From Brachypodius melanocephalos (taxonomy: Eukaryota; Chordata; Aves; Passeriformes; Pycnonotidae), in the NCBI GenBank assembly GCA_013398615.1, contig VZSR01001685.1, positions 33,039,077 to 33,103,076 on the forward strand: 64,000 bases of DNA. Direction: 5' to 3'. The notes under the pieces are model-generated. The model worked only from the letters and a program-made list of their open reading frames with translations. It did not search any database and had not been told where the DNA came from. Made by a program: the position numbers and the translations under genes. Shown one piece after another: positions 10,601 through 23,010 of the stretch (its first letter is position 1; each line of letters starts with the position of its first letter).

Positions 10601-13600
10601 GATGTAAGGTAATTAGGTCATGAATTCCCCTTACTGAGACATGGCTTTGTGGGTTTCATTCTCCCCTGTGTCTAAATGTTATCAAACCCAGAGTTTGGAC
10701 AGTGCATCTTAATAGCATAGTGGCAGACAGCATTCATGGAGAGCATCCCTGTTCTCCTCCTTGTTTTGCAATGGTAGCATAAGATTGGAGCAGTAAGAAG
10801 CTGGAACTTCTCAAACCTTACAAATAATTGCCAAGTGCTGTTCCAGTTAACTGAGACAATAGTGAACCAAAGTGATGCAGTTTTGCACTGTAATGTTTTA
10901 TCCTATCTGCTCTATATTGAGGCTTTCTTGATGCTGCCTTGCTTTAATGGCTGCATGGATTTTAATTTTTCTTTTTAATGAGATTTGTATCAGAATGATC
11001 TAAATAAAAGCTAAAATCACGTCAAAAGGATATTCAAGATTAGTACAGCTGAAGTGACCCATCTTTTCAATATCTTTATTCAAATAAAACGTACCAAAAG
11101 GAAGGACAGTCAAATCTGACTGGAATTACTTCAACACATTTTGTAAATGTATCATTACTAATGTTGATAATACTAATGATATGTTGAACTGTGAGTTATA
11201 TAAACAAGCAATAAGAAAGATATTCTTTGCCTGAAAATATCTTAAAATAGCTTTGTGTAACACTGTGAGCTAGTCCAACAACTAAAAAGTGATCACAGTT
11301 TCAAAAAGGGTCATTAACTTCCAAGGAGCTGTTAAAAGATGTCAACACCAGTGTAGGATAAAATATGAAAAAATGCCCCATTAAGTATTAAGAAGCTATT
11401 TCTTAAACATCAGGTGTCAATAAAGTCTCAAGCAGCTCAAAATAACTGGAAAATTCATGTTTCAAGCCCAATCTGTATTTATAAATAAAAAACTTGTTTC
11501 TCAAAAGATCAGGAATTAGGATTAACTTTCTACTGGGAAATCTTTTCCAGGATAATTGAATTCTGTGGTGACAAAGAGAAAGTACATGCAAATAATTAAT
11601 TAGCAATAATTCAGCATGAAGAATTAATACTTACTCTACATAATAAGGTGAAAGGTAGCATAGCTGAAAACACTATTATTCTTAATTATGAATATTTTTG
11701 TGCATATTATTCTTTCATCTACTATCTAATATCTTCATTTTTATTGAAATATTACTAATTCCTGAGTTATATGCAAAAAATTTTCATCCTGCAAACATTT
11801 GTGTATATGCTTTATATTATACAACCTTGTGCTAAGTTAAGAAAAGTTCTAGGTTCTAGGGACTTCAGTTCTCTAACATTTCTTTTAAAAATCAGCTTAA
11901 AATAAAAACAGCTTTTTCTTCTTAACAGACGGAACATTTTCATGTTAAGAGAATAAATAATAAATTAATGTGACAGGAGGTAGGATAAGTATGAAGACTG
12001 AAATGCTGCATTTACAGCTCTAATGTGTTTTGAGAAAAATCTGATCAAAGACATTTTATGAACAAAAATTTTCCATTTCTCTTTTGGGGTAAATTGTCTT
12101 TACTGTGGAAAGAGGAGTACTACTGGGAGAAGATAATCTTTTTTTGAAATCTGTTTTTCTAGAATGACTGCTTTACGTTTTCAGATTCATAGCCGTTGGT
12201 CTTTTTCTAGCTCTAATCATGCAAGTGATGTCATAAAAAGTAACTTTTTATATAAGTTTTAATTACATATATTTCAAATTTCAAGTAGGCTGTTCAGACA
12301 AAACGCTATTTAGAAGACCCTATTATACCATGCAGTAGTGTGTGATGAGGAGATGCTACATTTATTTTAGGAGAGAAAGAAATCTGTATTTCATTTGTTA
12401 CACTGCTAACTTCACTTTAGGTAATTGCATTCAGCTTTATTATTGCCCAGAGCAATAACTGATTGTTAGTTATTGAAGTCTGAAATGATTTTTCTCATTT
12501 CCCAGGGGAATCTGGAGATTTACATGGTGCACAGCAGTAACTAATAGATATAATCTGGTCATAATGTAGCCCTATAATGTGTTATTTACTTGTTGAGAAC
12601 ATGGATGTTGAACATTTTAACATTTCCTCAAGAAATGTTGCAGATTTTACTCATGATATTTGAGCTTTAAATGTGTATTACTCTTATTTTCACAAGGGTT
12701 GCAGTGCCAGCAGCCTTTAGAAGATATATAAAACACTGGGATCACACACCTGTACTTATAACCCAGCTGCACAGGAACTTGAACATATTTTATCCTCAAT
12801 TTCTAAAATGTAAACACATGAGTTAAAATAACCTATGATAAGTAAATTTCATCAACAAAAGGTACTCATGAGCTTGACTTGGAATACTCTGGAAAGGTGA
12901 TTACATTGAGACAGAGAAAGGTTTTCATGGAGCAGAGCTTGTTTTTCTTGCTCTCCTCAGAATTATTTGTATCTATTTCTGTGCCACTGTATGTGCAACC
13001 TGGAGTATTTTAAGTAGATGTGTGCATTGTTTTATGAATGTCTCGTGCTACTCTGTAGCCAAAGGACACTGAAGGTGTGCAGTCACAAGCAAAATGTCCG
13101 TGTATGTATTCTGGAAGCATCAAATGTTTTAAAGGTGGGATTAAGATGCCTGAACTTAGGCATCTAATGCTATTTTGCATGCTGTGGTGTATTAAGAGCC
13201 TGTCCCCAAGACTGTCATATAAGGCACAGAGCCTGCAGGATTTTTTGCTTTTGCAAGCAGCCAAGTGAAGTACCTTAGGGCACATCAGGTGTCTTGTGAC
13301 ACACCTTTGTAGTCAACAAACTAGCCCACTGGAAATCTCCTGCATTTATTCAGTGCCCAGAACAAAGGACCCCAAACTAACTCTGACTTTTTCTATGGCA
13401 GTAAAATAAATCTTAAACAGCAATTACTTCAAACTCACCAGTTCTGTGTTTGCCTTGAACTACATTCAGAAACGGGGTCTTAGAGAAAGAAGAAGAAACT
13501 ATTCTCTAAACTTGAGTTCATTCTGGCTCTCTTAGTTAAAATGCTCAGTTTTGAGGTTACAGTAAAATGAACTGTTAATGTTAAATAAACAAACCAATAA

Positions 13601-16600
13601 TATGAAGTAAAGCAATCTTAGCCTAATAATATAAAATAACAATGCAAGTATGTTATACATTATACTCTAGTAAATAAAATACCAACTGCTGATTGTATAA
13701 TAGTGGTAAACATGTTTTATTAAAGTAGGTTTTCCTTTCCATCAAATATGAATGTTTTATGAAGGTTTCAAAGTATTCCTCATGGAAACATTAAGGAATC
13801 TGTTCTTCTCTCTGTCCTCGGGGAATTTGTGACTGTTATTCACATTAAATCTAATGAGAATTACTGACATAAATACCTGGTGCATCAAGAGGCATCCAGG
13901 CTCTTAATCCTTAGCATCTTCATCATCCTTTCTACACAAGTTCCACCTCTTCCCAAGCTGCTGCTGCTTCCCTTTCTAGTGCTCATTTCCTCATACAAAA
14001 ACATTCCTGCTAATGTGGGAGCAAGCACTTTCTTTAGTGAGGAAGACTGCTTGAGGAAATTCCCCCTCCTTGAGTAATTGTGGTGTGTGCTTTCTTTTGT
14101 GCTAGAGACATACCCTATCCCACACAGCAAAGATCTGGATGCCATTTTAAAGTTTTATTGGGATCTGTATTGGATGGGGAGGGAATCAGAGCTAGTTCTG
14201 CTCTCTGGATTCAGCTCCAGACTGTTTATTGTCAGGGTGGGAGATGAAAGGCAAGAGAGAAGGAAGAAAGCAGTAAAGTGAGGACTGCAGGAGAAAAGGA
14301 GGGGGAGTGAGAAAGGACAGGATGGGTCTGTGCTCTGATAAAAACAAAATATACAATTAAGAGTTCAAAGCCATTCCTTCCCAAACAGCAGTGAGAAAGA
14401 GCAAAATAAATTAAATAAAAGCAATACCATCCTCCCTTGAAACACCAACACTCACTATACTCCCTTCCTCTCAAAACACAAACAGCCAGATCTGTGTCCT
14501 GGAGTAAAATGTCCCTTTAAAGCTTACAATAGCTGTTCAACATGAGATGTTCAGCTGACAGTATCCTCTCTATCCCAAAGCACAATCCAGAAGGAAGGTG
14601 CTTCTTTTTTGGAAGTCTCCCAATGCCAGCCTAGATTCACTTCTGCATCTGCGTCTGCACCTGCACAAACTATAAATACTATGTACACTATAATACTATA
14701 AACACTTGAAGCAAAATGACCAGGTTCCTGTGGGTAATCTTACATATTATGCTGTGATAGATCACTGCCGATAACATGTACTAAAAATGTCACATTTCAT
14801 GCTAAAGCCATATATCAGGTAACTCCTGCACTGGACCATCAGCCAAGGCCACATACATAATCACTAACAGAGTATGGCTTGAAATTTTTTTAAAGGATTT
14901 TAGTCAAAATTAAAATGACTTAATCTCTCCAAATCTTTCGGGGCCATTAATTTTCCTGTATCTTCATTCTGATCTATTTCATCATTGTGCTGTGTTCTCT
15001 GCTAGCTCTTTTTCCTCTCCCCAGTCACTTCCATGAAATTCTTCCCTGCACCTTGTCCCTGCACTTATTATTTCTGCCCTCACTAATCCCAACTCTCACA
15101 CATTGTCCTTTCAAAATTATATCAGGGTTTTTTTAATAGGATTTTTTTTTTCTGATAAGTAAAACTCTATGCAGAACTGGAAGATAAGATTTTGAGGACT
15201 TGTCATACAATAGCTTACCTCATGAATTTACTTTCTCTAATTGTTGTCCTCATACAGTTTTTCCTGTAGCCACACCTATGTTCATTTGGCTAGTTCAGAA
15301 CAGCACCTCTTGGTCTTCAATCAGAGTTCTCTTTTCTATACTGATTACAAATCCACCATTATGTGTTTGTCATAACCCTCTGCACACCTATATTGGGTTC
15401 TCTTCTGATGACACTCTTCTGCAAGATTCATCAGCCGTATTCCAGAAGAATTAGGTGAAAGTGGAACAGACAAGAAAGAGCTTTGGATACTCATGTAAAT
15501 AAGATCTATTTTGCATGGCAGTGGAATAGAAGACTTGAAGTTTGGTGGGATATATGCCCAGAGAATGGGAATGCTTGGTAGGAAAACATTCAAGCTAGAT
15601 GATAAGGCTAGTGAAATAGCAAAAGGAGTACGGTAGCTCTTTTATGGAAGAGCAATACAATGGTAAAACTGACCATGGATGACTTTTATTTTATTACTAA
15701 GAAGATTTCTAACCATTTGAGAACAGAAAGACTGGAATAACTTTCAATGAAAGCAGTTATAGCAAGAAATCTGACCCTTTTTAAGACAGACATTAAGGAA
15801 AGGGTCTGGTGTGGTGCTTGGATAACCAGGAGGTAGACTGAGTGTTCCAGGGTTTTTTACTATTCCTTGCATTTTTTCAGTGGCCTAGAAAAACGTATCT
15901 GTGAATTGCTACATCCTTTTCTTGCGTACTGTATAAACAATTACCTCTGCTGTATGGCTTTGTGTTGCTGCCTTCCAGTTTTTTCAAAGTGTTGATAACA
16001 TTTCCTCCTCTGAACACATCTACCTGATAAGATTGAAGTGACTTATTTTTCTGTTTCAAGCACATTAGAAAAATAGACTTAATTTAGTGATTTTTGTTAA
16101 CTTCATTACTAAGCAAAGTAGGAATCAAAATGCACAATTCTTGCTAATGTCTTAGAGAACTGACACTCTGACTTGGTAAAACCAATTTTATTGAAGCTCC
16201 AACAAACTGTTAGACAAATATGTCAATACTGTACATACCCTCTTTGGCTTGCAACCATGTACCTGTTTTGGACAGATTAACTCAGCAAATAAGGCAAGTA
16301 GACGTTAACTGTATTGATTGTCAGGTGAATAACATATCAAGTACATATACAAAAATAGATTACATTTTCAATAAAAAAACCCAGGACCTATTAAAATAAG
16401 CTTCTAAAATTAACTGTTTCAATTCTTACTGCCATTTGATACTCTCAGACTGTGTGTTAAGAGTTAAGAGCAATTATTGGCTCCTGCTTTTCCAGAAGAC
16501 ACTTCATTAAGAAAAGTGTTTTCTTTCAGAGGCAGTGGAAGTTTCCACCATTCTGCTTGTCCATCAAAGGCTGGCAGACAGGTCATTAGCTGCTAAAACT

Positions 16601-18740
16601 GCTTGCAAGAATGGAAAAAACTCCCACTGAATTGAGTTTACCATTCTTTATGATACTAGTAATTTTTGCTGCAGTTCTAATTTCTCAGAAACTGTTTAAT
16701 TAGCTCCTCACATCCTTTGCCCACGTCTTTCTTCAGGGTTTGCACTGAAATATCTCTGTGTTCCCTAACATACTCCATACAGACACCTATGGTCAAGACC
16801 TTTATAACAACAGCCTTAAAAATTTCCCTGGACCCTGAGACACAAATTCTAACACCCCATCTGATACAAAGCCTTTGGTATGATCTTCCATTGAACAGCT
16901 CAGGACAAGAAGGTATTTTGATGGTGATGGTAGGGAAGCCACTGCAATATTCTGGTAATATGTTACTTATTGGTAAACTTTATTAGTAATTAGTGGTGTA
17001 TTTGGCAAGGTGAGAGCCACCACAGTGGGGTACATGTGCTTTCAGGGTGGGAACATCACTGTCACTGATGTCACTGGGCAGGTGTGGCACACATTCGAAC
17101 CATTTGTTACATAGTCTTCCGCCCATATTTTACCTCTTAGGCTGCACTATTTGTTTAAAGCATGAGATTGCAGTTCTCATGAGTACAATTTTTAATTGAC
17201 CACTTTACAAATAAATGAACTACACAAAAAATTATGTTTTTCCACTCTTTCAAGGATTATTAAATGACCTTGTCAGCTCCTGGAGGATAACAAAACCCAA
17301 TGTTTTTCAGTTAAAGTGAGAGTTTTTCCCTGTTGAAAATTGCCTGGTTTTATTACTGTAAGGACTGGTCCACTGAACTTAGTGCAGCCTCTGAGGTCTC
17401 AGTGAGAATCCTATGATTAATGAGGTGGCCATTAATGTCAGTAGATTGAACAACTGAAATCTGATTATATTAAAGTGCTTCCCAAACATTAGGGTCACAT
17501 TAACAGTTTATTGAAACAAGCTGATAAAATTTAAAATGGTCATCTAATTCCCTAGGGTTCCTAATTGTTGCATGATAAATCACTCTGTAGAGAAATCTAT
17601 TACAATGTTCCAAATGTGAAAATGTAATTTACTGTACCATTAGTGGGGTGTTTGCAGCACATCAGTTCTTTCATGGAGGAGTTTTGCCAGAATAAGACAA
17701 AACTCTGTATATGGAGGTTTTTTTCTTCTAGATTGAGATAATGCACGGGCCTTGAGCTACTCAAATTATATAAGAAAAATGAGACATCTTAGGGAAACAA
17801 ATCATCTGACAATGACTTGCAAGTCTATTGCAAAAAGTGCAGCATGAATGAGCATTCATCTATGTTTATGGTATTATTCTACTTACAAGCATATTTTTGT
17901 GGAGATTTAAAAGTTTTCATGGCTCAGTTATGGTGGCTTCTTACGGAGAGAGAATCAGCTGAAAATTCACACATTTCTGGTTACAAAACTCAGGTGATGA
18001 AACAAATTTTGGCACTGAAGGTCTGAGTTGTTCCAACCAATGTCTGCAAGATTTGGATCTTATCTGGATAGTGTTTTCTCCTTTCAGTGTCAAAAATTCC
18101 CACAAACACCTGTATTTACGTCTTTCTTTCCCCAGTTGATTCATTCTGTGCCTAGGTAAAATTTGAGCTTCTGAAATTAATACACATATTTCATTGTGTG
18201 CATGTAAATAAGTAGCTGAATGAGGAGCATCTCAGCATGCCCTAATTTAGTCTCTAGTTTGGTGGTAACCCCAGTCAAGCAGTCACAATGGCCTTAACTT
18301 CCAGCAAGAATGAAAAATGGTTTAATACTCACCAGAACTATTTTTAAAGGAGGAAAAGTATCTCAGCTTCATCCCTTTGATGAAAAGAGGGTTAAAATAT
18401 TGTAAAAATGAGTGATAGAAGATGTCGCTATAAGACATGAAATGAACAACATGCACACGGTCAAGTTGTCAGGGCAAAAAGAGCAAAGTTTAATTTTCTA
18501 CTTGGGTTTATATAGTTTTTTGACAATGACCATGGATTGGAAGATGAGGTTGCCACGTCTCCAACCGCACTGGCCAAACTAGCAGTCTATCATTTGTTTC
18601 CTCCTTAGAGAGAGGAATGATAACAAAAAGGAATGGTTACAATAACATTACTTGTTTACAAGAAAATCTGTGAAAAACTCCATTGCAAAAAATGCAAACA
18701 TCAGAAGGCTGAAAAGATCAGAGTGACAAGAATGGAAGAA
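7691..18740. other. Unannotated 11 kb stretch
   Basis: No exon with domain-like sequence, RNA gene or mobile element can be supported over this long AT-rich segment. Small features are a perfect 8 bp hairpin at 13144-13165 and short A or T runs. Local GC is a little higher at about 8400-8560 and 10200-10400, without further meaning that I can see. The segment could be intron or intergenic DNA. Confidence 0.5.
13144..13165. repeat. Short perfect hairpin
   Basis: AGATGCCT at 13144-13151 pairs exactly with AGGCATCT at 13158-13165 around a 6-base loop. The sequence resembles the core of old sauropsid palindromic repeats, which have GCCTAACT-type arms, so it may be the remains of one. It is too short to be sure. 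Confidence 0.4.
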
Positions 18741-19461
18741 AATCATGGAATCATAGGACAGTTTGGGCTGGAAGGGACCTTAAAGATCATCCAGTTCCAA
18801 CCTCTCTACCATAGGTGGAGACCCTGTCCACTAGATCAAGTTGTTCAGAGCTCCATCCAACCTGGTCTTAAATACTTCCAGGATGGGGCATCCACAGCTT
18901 CTCCAGGCAACCTGTTGCAGTGCCTCACCACCCTCATAGTAAAGAAGCTTTTCCTAGTGTCTAATCTAAACTTTCCCCCCTCTGTTCCTCTTTCATTTGA
19001 ATCCCATTCCCCCTTGTCCCGTCATGCTCTTGTAAAACGGCCCTCTCCATCTTTCTTGTAGGTTCCCTTCAGGTACTGAAAGGCTGCAGTTAGGTCACAC
19101 TGAAATCCTCCCTTCTGCAGGCTGAACAATCCCAGTGCTCCCAGTCTTTTCTCATAGGAGAGGTGCTCCATCCCTCTGATCATCTTGGTAGCCCCCTTTG
19201 GACTTGTTCCAGCCAATCCATGTCCTTCCTCTGCTGGGGACTCCAGGTTGGATCTCACCAGAGCAGAGCAGAGGCGCAGAATCCTCTCCCTCCTCTGCTG
19301 CCCACACTGCTTTGGATGCAGCCCACGACACATTTGCCTCCCTGGGCTGTCAGTGCTCATTTCTGGGTCATGTCCAGCCTCTCATCCAGCAGCACCCCCA
19401 AGTCCTTCTCAGCAGGGCTGCTCTCAGCATCCCCAACCCAGGTGCAGCACCAACCCTTGGT
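18741..19461 (-). mobile_element. CR1 LINE, 3' part, about 720 bp
   Basis: This is the longest clear CR1 copy. The plus strand starts with AATCATGGAATCATAGGA, the reverse complement of the CR1 tail octamers. It continues through TTGGGCTGGAAGGGACC and the block with GATGGGGCATCCACAGC, then to GGAGAGGTGCTCCATCC and on to CAACCCAGGTGCAGCACC. That order is the reverse complement of the C-terminal part of ORF2 plus the 3' UTR. The minus-strand frame at 19022-19360 shows the conserved LSYEKRLGALGLFSLQKGG, but the coding region is incomplete, so the element is dead. It is truncated at the 5' end like most CR1 copies. Open frames on the plus strand are shadows of it. Confidence 0.93.
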
Positions 19462-19842
19462 TAGAAATATTGGCATTTGTATTTAACATCCTGCCAACAG
19501 GTACCTGGCTTTTTTAAAAAATGTGCCATTCTACCTGTGACGAAATTTGATTCACATTGCATACTAAGTGGAAATATGTATGTGTTCCACATTCAAAAAT
19601 CCGATTGCAGGATGTGAAGTTATTAGTAATGCTTGCAGCTTGGTAGCGTTTGGGAGTCTCAGCTGCACAGCAGAGTTCTGTGTACAGAGAGGCACAAGCA
19701 CAGGACAAAAAAAAAAAAAACAACAAACCACATGTTTCAGTAAGTTTCAGAGGATGAAAAAATATATGGCAGATGGATGTAAGGAAGTGAAATGGAACAT
19801 TAAAACAAGCTGCAGTCCTAGCATTGTTTGCTGTAGGTTTCA

Positions 19843-19843
<1 letters not shown>
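19462..19843. other. Unannotated spacer before the poly(A)/(GA) repeat
   Basis: No gene is seen. A 14-base A run sits at about 19709-19722. An ATTAAA at 19799-19804 lies about 40 bases before the long A run. Such spacing can mark a retrocopied transcript, but I could not recognise any parent gene. Confidence 0.4.
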
Positions 19844-19901
<58 letters not shown>

Positions 19902-19942
19902 AGAGAGAGAGAGAGAATGAGTGAGAGAGAGAGAGAGAGAGA
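19844..19942. repeat. Poly(A) run followed by (GA)n microsatellite
   Basis: There are 55 uninterrupted A at 19844-19898, then (GA)n at 19899-19917, a short break containing ATGAGT, and more GA to about 19942. The junction from pure A to GA suggests slippage growth of one compound tract. The exact A count may be unreliable because long homopolymers are hard to sequence. Confidence 0.95.
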
Positions 19943-21095
19943 ATTCTAGTCTGGCTGTGCAGAGAATAATAAGGTGCAGCTTTGTGAAAATTTGCTTTTC
20001 CCAGAGAAAACACATCTGGAAGAGGAATTAATGCCACTGCTTCTTCCATATGCAGTGCTTCAGTGGTCAGAACAGCCTCATGGGAAGTTCAAGTGCAATT
20101 TTCCAGGCTTAGTGGTGTAGAAGTCAGATTGAAGAGGATGCAGAAAAAAATTATGAACAGAAAAAACTGAAGATTTTTGAAATGAAAGAGACAAGAAAGA
20201 AATACAGCGACAGTTGAAGAGAAGTCCTTTAAAATGGGAAAAACATTTGGGTTTATATTCAGATGAAAGAGGAAGAAGAGATTAACCAAAAGCAGAGAGT
20301 AAGAATGACTCTCAAGTCACTATCCTAGGGGGGCTTAGGAGAGATCAAGCAGTGGAATTAAAACAAAATATAAAGTTGTGGAACTCATTGCTACAAGACT
20401 GTGAAGACTAAAAAGTGGTGCCTTTTTGTTCAGGTTTTTTGTTGGGTTTATTTTTGGTGGTTTTGTTTTAAAAGGGTATTAGACTTTTATGTAATATTGT
20501 TTAATTCATATCTGTTAAACATGACTGAACCAATGGGACCTTTAGCTTAAGTTAGTGAACAATGGTGGATTTAATTAGTTTTTTTCTTGTCACTTGCTTA
20601 TTACTTTGATTTCAGATAGAAGTCTTGTGCAAAAAGAGTCACTAAAGATGATGAACATACCAGTCTTTCTAGGATGCTGATGAAAGTACCAGGCTTTCAA
20701 GGGCCCTTTTGAAACCACTGGAATGAGTCTGCTTGATCCTTCTGAGAGACTGAAGCCTGCCCAGACTTTGAGCTGGGTCTGACAGGACAAAACACATTTC
20801 CTTTTCAACTTCTCAGATCTTCCTGTGTCCTGATGGAGCTCAGGCATCCAGGTGCCTTTCCCCAGACACTAAGCTCAGGACTGAAACTGTGTGAGATTCA
20901 GATCACTGTATTAGATTTCTCTTTGGGCTGTGCAGCTCCTTGTTTTCTTCATTCACTTTCAGCCCTCCCATTAACTTTGTTCTTTTCAGTTGATCAATCA
21001 TCTTTCCCCACTGCAAATGGGGAAAGGGGAAGAAAGAATAGTCCCAGGGACCAGTAAATTTTGCTGTGAAGTACTTACAGGATAATGTACTACTT
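19943..21095. other. Unannotated stretch
   Basis: This is purine-rich on the plus strand at about 20120-20310 and has T/G-rich sequence at about 20418-20470. No exon, RNA gene or mobile element is recognisable. Confidence 0.45.
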
Positions 21096-21228
21096 TGTGG
21101 GGGTTGGGATTTTTGGTTGGGTTTTTTTGGAGTGGGTTTTTTTGGAGTGGGTTGTTTTTTTTGGGGGGGAGGGGTGTTTGTTTGGCTGTTGTTGTTGTGG
21201 GGGTCGTTGTTTGTTTGTTTGTTTGTTT
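21096..21228. repeat. G/T-rich low-complexity tract
   Basis: The plus strand is almost only G and T. Two perfect adjacent 15-base copies of GGGTTTTTTTGGAGT lie at 21119-21133 and 21134-21148, followed by a run of seven G, then GTT and GTTT repeats to the end. Several G runs of three or more lie close together and could fold as a G-quadruplex. The tract accounts for the Trp/Phe/Gly-rich and Pro/Lys/Asn-rich open frames on the two strands, which are not genes. Confidence 0.85.
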
Positions 21229-22044
21229 ATGAAGAAATAAGATGGAAAACTGAAAAAGAAAATGTAGACATGAGATTAAATGCTTCACCTGAGGAAGGGG
21301 AAAACAAAGACAAGGCAAGCCAAGAAAAGGAGACAAATAGAGGGATGTGGATCAACATGCTTCTGGTTCAAGTTCAGCTGTTACTGTGAAGTCATTCCAC
21401 TGTAGTTCTCACACAGATCAGCATTTATTATTGACTTTGGAAAGCCCAGCATAGTTCGAATGAACTTGGAAAATTAGTACCTGTAAAATGTAAGAGTGGC
21501 AGGATTTAGATTACATGGCAGGGAGAAGCTTCTGCTTTTTTCTTCTCTCTGTCTTCTGTTGTCTGACACATGGGATGAAGGATTTAAGAAAGAGATAGAG
21601 CAGAACATGTGATAATTTTCTGGTCCACAGACATATCAGCACCAATACCAGGAGTAGGGGGAAAGAAAGGGGAAGGTTAAAGTCTCAGTTCAGAGTGTCA
21701 ATATAGTGAATTGGAAAGCTTCTTTTGGGTGTAAATTTGCCTTATGCCTATACATGGAGCAATACAACATGTTCAGACACACTATTACACTTGAAGTTTC
21801 CTTTTTTTTACTGGAAGCATTTGGAGACACAGGGTGACAAGATTTGTGTGGTCCACCTACAGTGTGGCTTCAGAATTCTCCACCAGTTTGTCCTCTGTGC
21901 ACAGAGAGTGTGTGCCTAGACTGGAACCTGATCCAGACCTCCTCACCACTGAAGCTATAGTGAGGACTTGCAATACTGGAGCCACTCAAAGCCCCAACAA
22001 ATCAAACCTCAGCCCTTCCTACTCTGTGCCCTACTGATGTGTGG
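21229..22044. other. Unannotated stretch
   Basis: Mixed sequence with no recognisable gene or repeat. It ends where the CR1 copy begins. Confidence 0.45.
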
Positions 22045-22405
22045 TAATCACAGAATGGGCCAGGTTGGTCCAACCTCCCTGCTCGAGCAAAGTCATCCCA
22101 GAGCACATGGAATGGATTGCATCCAGAAGTTTCTTGAATATCTCCAGTCAGGGAGACTCCACAACCTGCCTGGACAATCTCTTCCAGTGCTTAGTCACCC
22201 ACAGGTTAAAGTCTTCATCATATTCAGGTGAAACTTCCTGTACATCGATTTCTACCCATTGCCTCTTGTCCTATTGCTTGGCATCACTGAGAAGAGCCTG
22301 GCTCTACGCTCTTCACACCTTCCCTTGAAATACTTATATATATTGATGAGGTCCCCTCTCAGTTGTCTTCCCAAGGCTGAACAGGCCCAGCTCCCTCTCT
22401 TTCAT
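22045..22405 (-). mobile_element. CR1 LINE, 3' fragment of a diverged subfamily
   Basis: The plus strand begins with AATCACAGAATGGGCCAGG. It continues with GAATATCTCCAGTCAGGG, then GACAATCTCTTCCAGTGC, and ends near GGCTGAACAGGCCCAGC. This is the reverse complement of a CR1 3' end in the usual order. The block differs from the copies at 18741 and 26914 in its first 100 bases, so it belongs to another CR1 subfamily. It is truncated at its 5' end. Confidence 0.85.
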
Positions 22406-22665
22406 GTCTTTGTAAATCCACATGTGTCAGGACACAACACAAAGAGACCAAAAAACCACATTGATGAAATACACTGGTAGAAGTGCTGACACCCAAGTGG
22501 TGTCACCAATGGAAATAAAAGTGCTCAGCATTTTAGAGCACAAGTTTGAAGACCGAGCCACCACCCACTTATCTCTGATCAATTTTCTCTCTTATGCAGA
22601 ATGAATAAGAAGTGGGAAGAGAACTGAGGAGCTGCCTCATCTAACACAAACATTGAGTTTCATTG
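22406..22665. other. Unannotated spacer between CR1 and a candidate LTR
   Basis: No gene or clear repeat is recognised here. Confidence 0.4.
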
Positions 22666-22886
22666 TGTTAGGTTGCCATCCTGATTACCTGTACAAAGCA
22701 AAGGAATATAAAGATCCCAGGCAGGTGCAAAGGAGAGCCTCTTTATTGAAAAAAAACAGGCCTTTTAAAGCAGTTAGCAGTTATCTGTTTACATCGTTTT
22801 AAGGCACAACAAGCCCAAGTCAGCCAACCATCACATACCACGATGTGGACATGCAGCAGTCACACAGCACAGTCTCTCACATCTCT
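22666..22886 (-). mobile_element. Candidate retroviral LTR fragment, cut by an assembly gap
   Basis: On the minus strand an AATAAAGAGG block (plus strand 22738-22747) is followed about 80 bases later by a sequence ending CCTAACA (plus strand TGTTAGG at 22666). A polyadenylation signal followed by a short R-U5 and a terminal CA is the layout of an avian LTR of the short-U5 type. Beyond the end there is no tRNA primer-binding-like sequence, so this would be a solo or 3' LTR. The other end is lost in the gap at 22887. The family is not recognised, and the assignment rests on layout alone. Confidence 0.42.
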
Positions 22887-22986
22887 NNNNNNNNNNNNNN
22901 NNNNNNNNNNNNNNNNNNNNNNNNNNNNNNNNNNNNNNNNNNNNNNNNNNNNNNNNNNNNNNNNNNNNNNNNNNNNNNNNNNNNNN
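22887..22986. other. Assembly gap, 100 N
   Basis: Exactly 100 N, the usual placeholder for a gap of unknown size. The left side is the candidate LTR. The right side begins with GATTCAGTGATTCTGTGATT, which looks like a plus-strand CR1 tail. Repeats probably caused the break. Confidence 0.98.
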
Positions 22987-23010
22987 GATTCAGTGATTCT
23001 GTGATTCCCT
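22987..23010 (+). mobile_element. Possible CR1 tail octamers beside the gap
   Basis: GATTCAGTGATTCTGTGATT looks like the ATTCTRTG octamer tail that ends CR1 elements, here in the plus orientation. The body of the element would lie in the gap. It is only about 20 bases long, so the call is weak. Confidence 0.4.

Noticed and set aside
18633..19517. Overlapping 142, 112, 110 and 107-codon frames
   Set aside because: They lie within the CR1 copy at 18741-19461 or run into it. The minus-strand one is the decayed CR1 ORF2 itself.
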